32,366 nucleotides of DNA from Mycobacteriaceae bacterium. Lineage in GTDB: Bacteria > Actinomycetota > Actinomycetes > Mycobacteriales > Mycobacteriaceae. The notes below the pieces were generated by a model. That model was not told the DNA's origin. It was given only the letters and a program-made list of their open reading frames with translations, and searched no databases. A program made the translations under genes and the position numbers. Every line of letters starts with the position of its first letter. Position 1 is the first letter of the stretch. The stretch covers positions 1-32,366 of the forward strand of contig JAPOHV010000005.1 of NCBI GenBank assembly GCA_029979305.1, written 5' to 3'. Positions 10,594-24,012 of the stretch are shown here, one piece after another.

Positions 10594-10653
10594 CGAACCA
10601 CTCCGGGCACGGCGCGGGCGGGCGACTGGTTGGAACGGCGAGAGGAAACCATC

Positions 10654-11286
10654 GTGGGCGACGAGCCACGTCAGGAGCAGTTGGACTTCGCTGCGCCCAC
10701 CGCCCGCTTCGAGGAGCCCGCACCCGCGGTGGCCGCCGTCAGCCCCCCCGTGCAGGGCGGCCTGTTCCCGGATGACTCGGTGCCCGACGAACTGGTCGGC
10801 TACCGCGGCCCCAGTGCCTGTCAGATCGCCGGCATCACCTACCGCCAGCTCGACTACTGGGCCCGCACCTCGCTGGTGGTTCCCTCCATCCGCGGTGCGG
10901 CCGGCTCCGGCAGCCAGCGGCTGTACTCGTTCAAGGACATCCTGGTCCTCAAGATCGTCAAACGACTTCTCGATACCGGCATCTCGCTGCACAACATCCG
11001 CGTCGCCGTGGACCATCTGCGCCAGCGCGGCGTGCAGGACCTGGCCAACATCACGCTGTTCTCCGACGGCACCACGGTGTACGAGTGCACCTCCGCCGAG
11101 GAGGTGGTCGACCTGCTGCAGGGCGGCCAGGGCGTTTTCGGCATCGCGGTAAGCGGGGCGATGCGCGAACTGACCGGCGCCATCGCCGACTTCCCGGGTG
11201 AGCGTGCCGACGGCGGCGAGTCGATCGCGGCGCCGGAGGACGAACTGGCCTCGCGGCGCAAGAACCGCGACCGCAAGATCGGCTAG
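10654..11286 (+). CDS. resR: MerR-family transcriptional regulator (Rv1830/ResR-like)
   Basis: [32 protein letters not shown]...[43 protein letters not shown] 10654 after gagagga SD, preferred over ORF start 10447. Confidence 0.88.
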   Translation: MGDEPRQEQLDFAAPTARFEEPAPAVAAVSPPVQGGLFPDDSVPDELVGYRGPSACQIAGITYRQLDYWARTSLVVPSIRGAAGSGSQRLYSFKDILVLKIVKRLLDTGISLHNIRVAVDHLRQRGVQDLANITLFSDGTTVYECTSAEEVVDLLQGGQGVFGIAVSGAMRELTGAIADFPGERADGGESIAAPEDELASRRKNRDRKIG

Positions 11287-11289
11287 ACT
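11284..11289 (+). promoter_or_regulatory. putative -10 (TAGACT) for the glycine riboswitch-gcvB transcript, overlapping the resR TAG stop
   Basis: TAGACT with a 7-nt spacer to G11297, the first base of the riboswitch P0 strand. Confidence 0.5.
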
Positions 11290-11296
11290 CGACCCC

Positions 11297-11496
11297 GCAA
11301 CGACGTCGCGCGGGAGAGTTCCGCGGCAGCCAGCCGCGGACGCCGAAGGAGCAACACCTCTCCGTCAACCTCTCAGGCCCCCGGACCGCGCGAGTTACCG
11401 TTGCCTCTGGAAAGCGGTGGCCGGCCCGATCGCCGGGTCACCCGCCGATGGGGAAAGGCGCCCGGCGCTGAATCTCTCAGGCACCCAGGACAGAGG
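11297..11496 (+). ncRNA. tandem glycine riboswitch (two aptamers with P0) upstream of gcvB
   Basis: Aptamer 1 P1 CGCGCGG 11307-11313 / CCGCGCG 11386-11392 with conserved GGGAGAG...GCCGAAGGAGCAA...CTCTCAGG. Aptamer 2 P1 CCTCTG 11404-11409 / CAGAGG 11491-11496 with GGAAAG...GATGGGGAAAGGCG...TCTCTCAGGCACCCAGGACAG. P0 GCAACG 11297-11302 / CGTTGC 11399-11404. Confidence 0.93.
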
Positions 11497-11500
11497 GAGA

Positions 11501-11530
11501 GGACGAACGGCCCCGGACGGGGTCGCGTCC
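11501..11530 (+). promoter_or_regulatory. putative expression-platform hairpin of the riboswitch
   Basis: GGACG-AAC-GGCCCC-ggac-GGGGTC-G-CGTCC folds as a bulged stem; no U-tract follows; gcvB SD (ggag) and TTG start lie just downstream. Confidence 0.4.
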
Positions 11531-11553
11531 GCCTGAGTCTGGAGTGACTGAAG

Positions 11554-14391
<2,838 letters not shown>

Positions 14392-14410
14392 CCGGTCCGG
14401 CGGACCCGGC

Positions 14411-16234
14411 TCAGGACAGCATCCGCGAGATCGCGCCGATCAGGTCGGGGGAGTCCGTCCTGGGCACTTCCTGATAGCTGCCGCCGGTGAGTTGTGCCAC
14501 GGCCTCCCAGGTCGGTCGGTCGGGGTCGCCGCCGAGGTCGATGACGTTGACGGCCACCCGCCGGTTCGGGTCGATCGCGTTCCGGAGATAGTCCTGCAGG
14601 CCAGGACCGTCGAGGCTCTGGTCGGTATGCGGGCCCTGGGTGATCACCAGCACCGAGTTCTGTTGTCCCGGGCGGAAATTGTCCAGTGCGTAACCGTAGG
14701 CGGCGCGCAGCGTGGTGAAGGACAGCCCGCCGCCACTGGTCGGAGTCGTCGCCTCGAGTACGCCGGTGATCGCCGCCGACCGGTTCCCATTGCCGGCCGG
14801 GTCGCCGAGCGGTCCGGTCTCGACCGCCGTGCCGCTGTCTACCTTGTTGAACGTCCACAGCCCTACCGCGGCGTTCGGCGGCAGCGCGTTGATCCGGTCG
14901 CGCAGTGCCGCGGTGATGTTGAACAGCCGCGGCCGTCCGCCTTCATCGCCGGTGACGCCCTCATTGAGGACGATGGTGGTGCTCCCGCCGGGCAGCGGGG
15001 TGACCGCCCCGGCCACCGCCGCGCGGGTCGGGTCGTCGCCGACCGGCAGCGGCGTGGTCAGTGCCGGGAAGTCCACGACGTCATTGCCCTCAGGGGTCCC
15101 GGCGTCGGAGTCCGGAACCCGGAAGCCGGCCGCCGCCAGATCTGCCGACTGCTCCGGCTTGCGCAGGAACCGGGCGAACTCACTGGCCGCGGCGACCTGT
15201 TCCTCGGCCAGCCACGGACCCGACAGCAGCACGGTGGGATAGTCGGCGACGGGTACCGGGCCGGTGGGCCGCCAGCCGGCGACCGTGCCGGCGGCGTCCG
15301 GCAGGCCGGCGGCACGGGCGAACAGCTGCTGCTCGGTCATCGCCACTGCATGGACCGGCGATGCGGCGGGCAGGCCCGGTCCGGTCAGCGCCTGCCAGGC
15401 CTGATCGGCGGTGTTGTCGGGCAGACCCGGCTGCCCGGCCAGCAGTGCCGCGACGGCCGGGAGCCCCGCGGTGGGCGGAGTGTTCGGCGGGGCTGACGCG
15501 GTCGCGACCGCCTCGGCGGCCAGGTAGGCGGCGTCGGCGGCGCCGACGGTGGGCAGTGCCAGTCGCAGCGAACCCCAGCCGGGCATATTGCGGCCGTCGA
15601 GGCCGGCCGGGTCGGTCTGCAGGCCGGGCAGCGCGGCCCAGCCGTCCTCGCCGAGGGCCGTCCGGAGCTGGGGACGGACCGCCAGCAGCACCGGCGAGGT
15701 GACCAGCGAGCGGGCGTCGCTGACGATCTGGTTGCCCGCCGCCGCCTGGAGGCGTGCCGACTGAATCGAACTCGCCGGCAGCCACAGTGCGGGCCGCTCA
15801 CCCAGTTCGGCGGGCCAGCTGCCGGTCAGGCCGCCCAGCACGGAATTCGGATCAGCCTTGGTCACAACGACGTTCGCGCACTTGTCGCCGACGGGTGTCG
15901 CCACCGCGTTGAACCGCTCGGCGAAGGTGTCGAGGGTGTCGGCGATGGAGGGATCGGCGACGACGGCCACGTTGGCCGTGCCCTGCAGACACTCGCTCGC
16001 GGCATCGGAGGACCGCCGCGACAGTGCATCGCCGAAGAACTGCCAGAGGATCAATCCGCCGAGCAGCACCACCACGGTGGCGAGGGCGGCGATCACGCCG
16101 AGGCTCACCCCGCGGCGTCCGCCACCCTCCCGGCGCCGTCGGCCCTGCCAGTCGCCGCCGCGCGGAATGCGCCCCGACGGCGGCCCGGCGGGCTCGTCGA
16201 CGGGTTCGCCCGACGGAATGCTGTGCCTGCCCAT
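14411..16234 (-). CDS. membrane-anchored protein with substrate-binding-like and VWA-like domains (Rv1836c-like)
   Basis: One N-terminal TM (VSLGVIAALATVVVLLGGLILWQFF), extracytoplasmic SBP-like region, C-terminal VWA-like fold; adjacent to glcB. Confidence 0.75.
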   Translation of the reverse strand: MGRHSIPSGEPVDEPAGPPSGRIPRGGDWQGRRRREGGGRRGVSLGVIAALATVVVLLGGLILWQFFGDALSRRSSDAASECLQGTANVAVVADPSIADTLDTFAERFNAVATPVGDKCANVVVTKADPNSVLGGLTGSWPAELGERPALWLPASSIQSARLQAAAGNQIVSDARSLVTSPVLLAVRPQLRTALGEDGWAALPGLQTDPAGLDGRNMPGWGSLRLALPTVGAADAAYLAAEAVATASAPPNTPPTAGLPAVAALLAGQPGLPDNTADQAWQALTGPGLPAASPVHAVAMTEQQLFARAAGLPDAAGTVAGWRPTGPVPVADYPTVLLSGPWLAEEQVAAASEFARFLRKPEQSADLAAAGFRVPDSDAGTPEGNDVVDFPALTTPLPVGDDPTRAAVAGAVTPLPGGSTTIVLNEGVTGDEGGRPRLFNITAALRDRINALPPNAAVGLWTFNKVDSGTAVETGPLGDPAGNGNRSAAITGVLEATTPTSGGGLSFTTLRAAYGYALDNFRPGQQNSVLVITQGPHTDQSLDGPGLQDYLRNAIDPNRRVAVNVIDLGGDPDRPTWEAVAQLTGGSYQEVPRTDSPDLIGAISRMLS

Positions 16235-16248
16235 GAGCGCCTACCCGC

Positions 16249-18429
16249 CTACCGGCCCAGGCTCGCTTTGTACTCGCGGCGGCGCCGGTGCAGGATCGGC
16301 TCGGTGTAACCGCTGGGCTGTTCGGCTCCGGCCAGGATCAGCTCCTGCGCTGCCGCAAACGCGATGCTGCCCTCCGGGTCGGGCGCCATCGGCCGGTACT
16401 CGGGATCCCCGGCGTTCTGCCCGTCGACCACCGCGGCCATCCGGCGCAGACTGGCCTTCACGTCGTCGGCGGTGATGACGCCGTGGCGCAGCCAGTTGGC
16501 CAGCAACTGGCTGGAGATGCGCAGTGTGGCGCGGTCCTCCATCAGCGCGACGTCGTGGATGTCGGGCACCTTCGAGCAGCCCACCCCGGCGTCGATCCAG
16601 CGCACCACGTAACCCAGGATCGACTGGCAGTTGTTGTCGACCTCCTCGTGGATCTCCTCCGGCGACCACGCCAGGTCACCGCGGGCCAGCGGAATCGTCA
16701 GTAGCGCGTCCAGGCCGGCCCGCGGCCGGCCGGCCAGTTCCCGTTGCACCGCGTCGACGTCGACGTAGTGGTAGTGCATGGCGTGCAGGGTCGCCGCAGT
16801 GGGCGAGGGCACCCATGCGGTGGTGGCGCCGGCGCGGGGCTGAGCGATCTTCTGCTCCACCATGTCGGCCATCAGGTCGGTCATCGCCCACATGCCCTTG
16901 CCGATCTGGGCGCGCCCGGAGAACCCGGTCTCCAGGCCCACGTCGACGTTCTGATCCTCGTAGGCCAGGATCCACGGCTGTGTCTTCATAGCGCCCTTGC
17001 GGATCATCGGTCCGGCTTCCATCGAGGTGTGGATCTCGTCGCCGGTGCGGTCGAGGAACCCGGTGTTGATGAACACCACCCGGTCGGCGGCGGCCTTCAC
17101 GCAGGCCTTGAGGTTCAGCGTGGTGCGCCGCTCCTCGTCCATGATGCCGACCTTGATGGTGTTGGCCGGCAGGCCCAGGACGTCCTCCACCCGGCTGAAC
17201 AGCTCGCAGGTGTAGGCCACCTCGTCGGGGCCGTGCATCTTCGGCTTGACGATGTAGATGGAACCGGTTCGGCTGTTCTGGCCGTCGAGTCCGTGCAGCG
17301 CGATCAGGCTGGTGAACAGCGCGTCCTGGATTCCCTCGTAGACCTCGCGTCCCTCGTCGGGTCCCTCACCGAAGACGATGGCGTCATTGGTCATCAGGTG
17401 GCCGACGTTGCGGACGAACAACAGGCTCCGGCCGGGAAGTGTCAGCTGTGATCCATCCGGCGCGGTGTAGGTGCGGTCGCCGCTGAGCACCCGGGTGAAG
17501 GACTTGCCGCCCTTGCTGACCTCCTCGGTGAGCTCACCGGTGTTCAGGCCCAACCAGTTCCGGTAGCCGAGCACCTTGTCGTCGGCGTCGACCGCGGCGA
17601 CGGAATCCTCGAAGTCCATGATCGTGGTGATCGCGGACTCCAGCACCACATCCTTGATACCGGCCGGATCGGTCGAACCGATGGGGGAGTCGCGGTCGAA
17701 CAGGATCTCGATGTGCAGACCGTGATGGGACAGCAGCACCGACGTGGGGTCGGCCGGGTCGCCGGTGTAGCCGGCCAGCTGCGCGGGGTCGGCCAGACCG
17801 GTCACGTCGCCGTTGATCAGAGCCACCTCCAGGCGGCCGTCCTCGACGAGGAAGCGGGCGGCGTCGCCGTAGCTGGCGTCGACCAGCGGCACCACGTCGT
17901 CGAGGAAACGCCGGGCGTAGCCGATCACCTTGTCGCCGCGCACCTTGTTGTAGCCGCCGCCGCGCTCCGCGCCGCCCTCCTCGCTGATGACGTCGGTCCC
18001 GTACAGGGCGTCGTAGAGCGATCCCCAACGTGCGTTCGCGGCGTTGAGGGCGAATCGGGCGTTGAGGATCGGCACCACCAGCTGCGGTCCGGCCGTCGAG
18101 GTGATCTCCGGGTCCACCCCGGAGGTGGTGATGGTGAAGTCGGCGGGTTCGGGCTGCAGATAGCCGATCTCGGTGAGGAATTTCCGGTAGTCGGCCGCGT
18201 CGAACCCGCCGACCACGCGCTGCCGGTGCCACCGGTCGATCCGGGCCTGTAGATCGTCGCGGCGCGCCAGCAGCTCGTCGTTACGGGGCGTGAGGTCTGC
18301 CACCACCTTGTCCACGCCGGCCCAGAAGCTCTCCGGGTCGACGCCGGTGCCCGGCAGGGCCTCATCGGTGATGAAGTCGTACAGGCTCTGCGCCACCCGC
18401 AGATTGCCAACGACCACACGGTTCGTCAT
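16249..18429 (-). CDS. glcB: malate synthase G
   Basis: 726 aa; [43 protein letters not shown]..., [28 protein letters not shown]; strong GGGAGG SD. Confidence 0.97.
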   Translation of the reverse strand: MTNRVVVGNLRVAQSLYDFITDEALPGTGVDPESFWAGVDKVVADLTPRNDELLARRDDLQARIDRWHRQRVVGGFDAADYRKFLTEIGYLQPEPADFTITTSGVDPEITSTAGPQLVVPILNARFALNAANARWGSLYDALYGTDVISEEGGAERGGGYNKVRGDKVIGYARRFLDDVVPLVDASYGDAARFLVEDGRLEVALINGDVTGLADPAQLAGYTGDPADPTSVLLSHHGLHIEILFDRDSPIGSTDPAGIKDVVLESAITTIMDFEDSVAAVDADDKVLGYRNWLGLNTGELTEEVSKGGKSFTRVLSGDRTYTAPDGSQLTLPGRSLLFVRNVGHLMTNDAIVFGEGPDEGREVYEGIQDALFTSLIALHGLDGQNSRTGSIYIVKPKMHGPDEVAYTCELFSRVEDVLGLPANTIKVGIMDEERRTTLNLKACVKAAADRVVFINTGFLDRTGDEIHTSMEAGPMIRKGAMKTQPWILAYEDQNVDVGLETGFSGRAQIGKGMWAMTDLMADMVEQKIAQPRAGATTAWVPSPTAATLHAMHYHYVDVDAVQRELAGRPRAGLDALLTIPLARGDLAWSPEEIHEEVDNNCQSILGYVVRWIDAGVGCSKVPDIHDVALMEDRATLRISSQLLANWLRHGVITADDVKASLRRMAAVVDGQNAGDPEYRPMAPDPEGSIAFAAAQELILAGAEQPSGYTEPILHRRRREYKASLGR

Positions 18430-18468
18430 CGCGATCCTCCCACGTCATCCCTCTTTCAGGGTGGTCTG

Positions 18469-18474
18469 ATCCTA
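18469..18474 (-). promoter_or_regulatory. putative -10 (TAGGAT) of glcB
   Basis: Minus-strand TAGGAT about 40 nt upstream of the glcB ATG. Confidence 0.35.
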
Positions 18475-18512
18475 TCGGGCGCCGGTGGCTCGCCCGCCGC
18501 TGCGCCGTACGG

Positions 18513-19565
18513 CTAGTGCCGGTGCGAGTTGTCCCGGACGGTGCCCACCAGGTCCGCGACCAGATCCTCCAGCGTGACCATCCCGCACACCGAGCCGTCG
18601 TCGCCGGTCAGCAGCGCCAGGTGGCTGTTGATATCGCGCATCCGCGACATCGCCTCGGCCAGCGGCAGCGCCGCCGGGAGCCGCGGCAACGGGCGGACCG
18701 CCGAGGCGGCGAGCGCGGCACCGGGATGGTCGACCAGATCGAGGACGTCCTTGATGTGGACGAATCCGATGTAGCCGCCGCCGGTGTCGACAACCGGGAA
18801 GCGGGAGTAGCCGGTGTCGGCCAGCGCCGCCTCGATCGCGGCGACGCTGGGGCCGCTGCCCTCGGCGGCCACGGCCACCGACTTGATCCGGTTCACCGGC
18901 AGCGCGATGTCGCCGACCGCGCGGTCGCGGATCTGCAATGCCCTCGAGAGCCGCATGTGCTCCTCGGGGTCGAGCAGCCCTTCCGAGCGGGACTCGGCGA
19001 TCATCTCGGCGAGTTCCACCATCGAGACGGTGTTCTCCAACTCGGTCTTGGGCTGTACGCCGAGCAGCCGCAGGGTGTTTCGTGCGCACCAGTCGTAGAT
19101 CGCGATCACCGGCCGGGTTGCCCGCACCCACAGTAGGTATGGCGGGACCAGGAGCATCGCGACCTTCTCCGGGCCGGCCAGCGCGATGTTCTTGGGCACC
19201 ATCTCGCCGAGCAGGACGTGCAGGATCACCACGGTGGTGATGGCCACCACGAACGACACCGTGTGCAGCACCGCGTCGGGGACTCCCAGCAGGTCGAAGA
19301 CCGGCTCGAGCAGGTGGGCCACCGCCGGCTCGCCGACCCGGCCCAGGATGATCGAACCGATGGTGATGCCCAACTGGGCGCCGGCCAGCATCACCGCGAG
19401 GTTCTCGCCGGCCCGGATGACCGTGACGGCGCTGCGTTTTCCCTGCTCGGCGAGGGCTTCGAGGCGGTCGCGGCGCGCCGAGATCAGAGCGAACTCGGCG
19501 CCGACGAAGAACGCGTTGGCGGCGATCAGCAGCACGGTGAGGGCCAGGCCGAAGAACTCACCCAT
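18513..19565 (-). CDS. CNNM/CorC-type transmembrane CBS protein (Rv1841c-like)
   Basis: DUF21-type N-terminal membrane domain ([20 protein letters not shown]...[11 protein letters not shown]) plus CBS pair ([23 protein letters not shown]); ends after the CBS pair. Confidence 0.88.
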   Translation of the reverse strand: MGEFFGLALTVLLIAANAFFVGAEFALISARRDRLEALAEQGKRSAVTVIRAGENLAVMLAGAQLGITIGSIILGRVGEPAVAHLLEPVFDLLGVPDAVLHTVSFVVAITTVVILHVLLGEMVPKNIALAGPEKVAMLLVPPYLLWVRATRPVIAIYDWCARNTLRLLGVQPKTELENTVSMVELAEMIAESRSEGLLDPEEHMRLSRALQIRDRAVGDIALPVNRIKSVAVAAEGSGPSVAAIEAALADTGYSRFPVVDTGGGYIGFVHIKDVLDLVDHPGAALAASAVRPLPRLPAALPLAEAMSRMRDINSHLALLTGDDGSVCGMVTLEDLVADLVGTVRDNSHRH

Positions 19566-20913
19566 CCCGGGCCTCCGCCTTCGCCGGGAGTCTGACCAGG
19601 TCGAGCAGGTCGATGCGGCGTTCGTCCATCCGAACCACGGTTGCCTGCCACTTCGGCGGGTCGTCGAGGGTGTCGGGTTCGAAGGCGGTGAGTTCCACCG
19701 AGTCGCCGGCGGCGGGGATATGCCCCAGCGCGTTCATCACCAGGCCGCCGATGGTCTCGTAGTCGCCCTCGGCGCCCCGGAAACCCGTTGCGTCAGCCAC
19801 CTCGTCGATCCGCAGTAGACCCGAAACCCGATGTCCCCCGGTGATTTTCATGACCTCGGGATTCAGCGCGTCGTGTTCGTCGCGAATGTCGCCGACGATC
19901 TCCTCGATCAGGTCCTCGCCGGTGACTATGCCGGCGATGCCGCCGTATTCGTCGGCCACCAGAGCGGTGTGCAGCGCGTTGCCGTGGATCTGCTCCATCA
20001 GCGCGTCGCCGTCGAGGGTGGACGGGACCACCGGCACGGTCACTGCCAGTGCCCCGAGTTTGGTGCCCACCCGCCGCGGGTGCGGAATCTCGAAGACCTG
20101 CTTGATATGCACCACCCCGATGGCCTCGTCCAAGTCGCCGCGGGTGACCGGGAAGCGCGAATGGCCGGTCTGGCGAACCTTCGCCAGGAGTTCGGCGACG
20201 GTGTCCTCGGCGTCGAGCGACTCGACCTCTGTCCGCGGGGTCATGAACTCCTCGGCGGTGCGGGCGCCGAACTGCAGCGATCGGTCCACCAGGTCTGCGG
20301 TGGGCTGGTCCAGCGAGCCCTGCTTGGCCGAGGTTCGCACCAGCGACACCAGTTCCTGCGGCGAGCGCGCCGAGCTGAGTTCGTCGGCGGGTTCGATGCC
20401 GAACCGGAGCAGCACCCAGTTGGCGACGGCATTCGTCAGCCTTATCAACGGGGTGACCGCCGCCGAGAAGAGCACCTGCGGGCCGGCCACCACCCTGGCC
20501 GTGGGTAACGGCACGGCGATGGCCAGGTACTGGGCGACCAGTTCGCCGAACACCATCGACACCGAGGTCGCAATGATCAGCGCCACCACCAGTGCCAGCC
20601 CGTCCACCCAGCGCTCCGGGATGCCTACCGCAGCGACCAGCGGCGCAAGTAGCCGGGCGATCACCGGCTCGGCCAGGTATCCGGTGATCAGCGTGGTGAT
20701 CGAGATGCCCACCTGGGCGCCGGAGAGCTGGAACGACAGCGTCCGGTGCGCTTTCTGGACCATCCGGTCGCGGGGCCCGCCGGTGCGGGCGTTGGCGTCG
20801 ACGGTGCTGCGTTCCAGCGCCGTCAGCGAGAACTCCGCGGCCACGAAGACCGCGGTGCCCAGTGTGAGCAGGGCGAACGCCAGCAGGCTCAGCACGACGG
20901 AGAGGGTGCTCAC
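19558..20913 (-). CDS. CNNM/CorC-type transmembrane CBS protein with C-terminal CorC_HlyC domain (Rv1842c-like)
   Basis: [18 protein letters not shown]...[15 protein letters not shown] pair, C-terminal [23 protein letters not shown] start; 8-bp overlap with the downstream paralog. Confidence 0.88.
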   Translation of the reverse strand: MSTLSVVLSLLAFALLTLGTAVFVAAEFSLTALERSTVDANARTGGPRDRMVQKAHRTLSFQLSGAQVGISITTLITGYLAEPVIARLLAPLVAAVGIPERWVDGLALVVALIIATSVSMVFGELVAQYLAIAVPLPTARVVAGPQVLFSAAVTPLIRLTNAVANWVLLRFGIEPADELSSARSPQELVSLVRTSAKQGSLDQPTADLVDRSLQFGARTAEEFMTPRTEVESLDAEDTVAELLAKVRQTGHSRFPVTRGDLDEAIGVVHIKQVFEIPHPRRVGTKLGALAVTVPVVPSTLDGDALMEQIHGNALHTALVADEYGGIAGIVTGEDLIEEIVGDIRDEHDALNPEVMKITGGHRVSGLLRIDEVADATGFRGAEGDYETIGGLVMNALGHIPAAGDSVELTAFEPDTLDDPPKWQATVVRMDERRIDLLDLVRLPAKAEARDG

Positions 20914-20990
20914 CCAGTCTCCGCCGGCCGCACCAGAATCCCCTGACCCGGGGCCTGCTGCACGCCGACCCCTTTGCGCTCGTAGAACAG
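20910..20990 (-). other. candidate leaderless 26-codon upstream ORF (CTG start, [26 protein letters not shown]) overlapping the Rv1842c-like start by GTGA
   Basis: Minus-strand TAGAAT (21003..20998), 7 nt, then CTG TTC TAC GAG CGC AAA ... ACT GGG TGA; the TGA (20912..20910) overlaps the GTG start (20913..20911). CTG initiation is non-canonical. Confidence 0.3.
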
Positions 20991-20997
20991 AGGCCTG

Positions 20998-21003
20998 ATT
21001 CTA
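20998..21003 (-). promoter_or_regulatory. putative -10 (TAGAAT) for the Rv1842c-Rv1841c-like operon
   Basis: Minus-strand TAGAAT about 85 nt upstream of the GTG start. Confidence 0.45.
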
Positions 21004-21025
21004 GCTCCGGCGCGCCGGGGCGGCC

Positions 21026-22477
<1,452 letters not shown>

Positions 22478-22480
22478 CGC

Positions 22481-22534
22481 ACGATCAATCCGGTGGGCAC
22501 GATGAATCCGGTGGGCACGATGCATCCGGTGCGG
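22481..22534. repeat. three tandem 18-bp repeats between gnd1 and guaB1
   Basis: acgatcaatccggtgggc / acgatgaatccggtgggc / acgatgcatccggtgcgg at 22481, 22499 and 22517; fills most of the 73-bp intergenic region. Confidence 0.9.
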
Positions 22535-22538
22535 AGGC

Positions 22539-23990
22539 CTACATCTGCACTTCGGTGCGGTCGCCGCTCCACAGCGTGTGGAACCGGGCGGCCGGGTCGG
22601 CGTCGATGCGGCCGTAGGTGTGCGCGCCGAAGAAGTCGCGCTGTCCCTGGACCAGCGCGGCAGGCAACCGTTCGGCGCGCAGCCCGTCGTAGTAGGACAG
22701 TGCCGAGGCGAAGCCCGGTATCGGGATGCCCAACTCCGTCGCGGTCACCACCACGCGGCGCCAGCCGTCCACGCCGGACTCGACCGCGCTGCGGAAGTAC
22801 GGATCGGCGATCAGCGTCGGGAGCGCCGGGTCCGCGTCGAAGGCGTCCTTGATGCGGTTGAGGAACTTGGCCCGGATGATGCAACCGCCGCGCCAGATGG
22901 TGGCCAGGTCGCCGGGCTTGATGTTACAGTTGTACTCGTCGGAACCGGCCTGGATGTGGTTGAACCCCTGGGCGTAGGCGATGATCTTCGAGGCGTAAAG
23001 CGCCTGCCGGACGTCCTCGATGAATTGCTTTGCGTCCGTTGGCTTCTTGCCGAGCTTTCCGGAGGCGAATCCGGCGACGGCCCTGCGCTGCGGCACCGAG
23101 CCGGACAGCGCGCGTGCGAACACCGCCTCGGCGATTCCGGTGACCGGGACACCCAGGTCGAGAGCTGACTTCACAGTCCAGCGGCCGGTTCCCTTCTGTT
23201 CGGCCTCGTCGACGATGACGTCCACCAGCGGCTTACCCGTCTTGGCGTCGACCTGCCGCAGCACCTCGGCGGTGATCTCGACCAGGAAGCTGTCCAGATC
23301 GCCGGAGTTCCATTCGGTGAACACGTCGGCGATCTCCTGCGCGCTCAGTCCCAGCCCGTCGCGCAGCAGTTGGTAGGCCTCCGCGATGAGTTGCATGTCG
23401 GAGTACTCGATGCCGTTGTGCACCATCTTCACGAAATGTCCCGCGCCGTCCGGTCCGATGTGCGTGCAGCAGGGCACCCCGTCGACCTTCGCGGAGATCT
23501 CCTCCAGTAGCGGTCCCAGCGACTTGTAGGACTCGGCCGGGCCGCCGGGCATGATCGACGGCCCGTTGAGCGCCCCCTCCTCGCCGCCGGAGATGCCGGC
23601 CCCGACGAAGTGCAGGCCGCGTTCGGCCATCGCCTTCTCGCGGCGGATGGTGTCGGTGTAGAGGGCGTTGCCACCGTCGATGATGATGTCGCCGGGTTCC
23701 ATCGCGTCGGCCAGTTCGTTGATCACCGCGTCGGTGGCCTCGCCGGCCTTCACCATGATCAGCACCCGGCGCGGCCGCTCCAGCGCCGCCAGGAACTCCC
23801 CGACGCTCTCCGACCGGACGAATGCGCCCTCCGAGCCGTGCTCGGCCAGCAGTGCGTCGGTTCGGCCTATCGAGCGGTTGTGCAGGGCGACGGTGTAGCC
23901 GTGCCGGGCGAAGTTGCGGGCGATGTTGGAACCCATGACGGCAAGACCGGTGACGCCGATCTGTGCGGTCGGCTGCGGGGAGGAACTCAT
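22539..23990 (-). CDS. gnd1: 6-phosphogluconate dehydrogenase, decarboxylating (NADP-dependent long form)
   Basis: IGVTGLAVMGSNIARNFARHGY, ISGGEEGALNGPSIMPGG, VKMVHNGIEYSDMQLIAEAY, RGGCIIRAKFL. Confidence 0.95.
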   Translation of the reverse strand: MSSSPQPTAQIGVTGLAVMGSNIARNFARHGYTVALHNRSIGRTDALLAEHGSEGAFVRSESVGEFLAALERPRRVLIMVKAGEATDAVINELADAMEPGDIIIDGGNALYTDTIRREKAMAERGLHFVGAGISGGEEGALNGPSIMPGGPAESYKSLGPLLEEISAKVDGVPCCTHIGPDGAGHFVKMVHNGIEYSDMQLIAEAYQLLRDGLGLSAQEIADVFTEWNSGDLDSFLVEITAEVLRQVDAKTGKPLVDVIVDEAEQKGTGRWTVKSALDLGVPVTGIAEAVFARALSGSVPQRRAVAGFASGKLGKKPTDAKQFIEDVRQALYASKIIAYAQGFNHIQAGSDEYNCNIKPGDLATIWRGGCIIRAKFLNRIKDAFDADPALPTLIADPYFRSAVESGVDGWRRVVVTATELGIPIPGFASALSYYDGLRAERLPAALVQGQRDFFGAHTYGRIDADPAARFHTLWSGDRTEVQM

Positions 23991-24012
23991 TGCAACGCCT
24001 TTCGTGTGTTCG

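Noticed and set aside
11198-11536. 112-aa plus-strand ORF between resR and gcvB
   Set aside because: Covers the glycine riboswitch; the RNA structure explains the conserved sequence better than coding potential.
20940-20957. CCCC-GGGTCA-GGGG hairpin upstream of the Rv1842c-like gene as an Mg riboswitch or attenuator
   Set aside because: Only a 4-bp stem in GC-rich sequence, no match to a known Mg2+ riboswitch; too weak to call.
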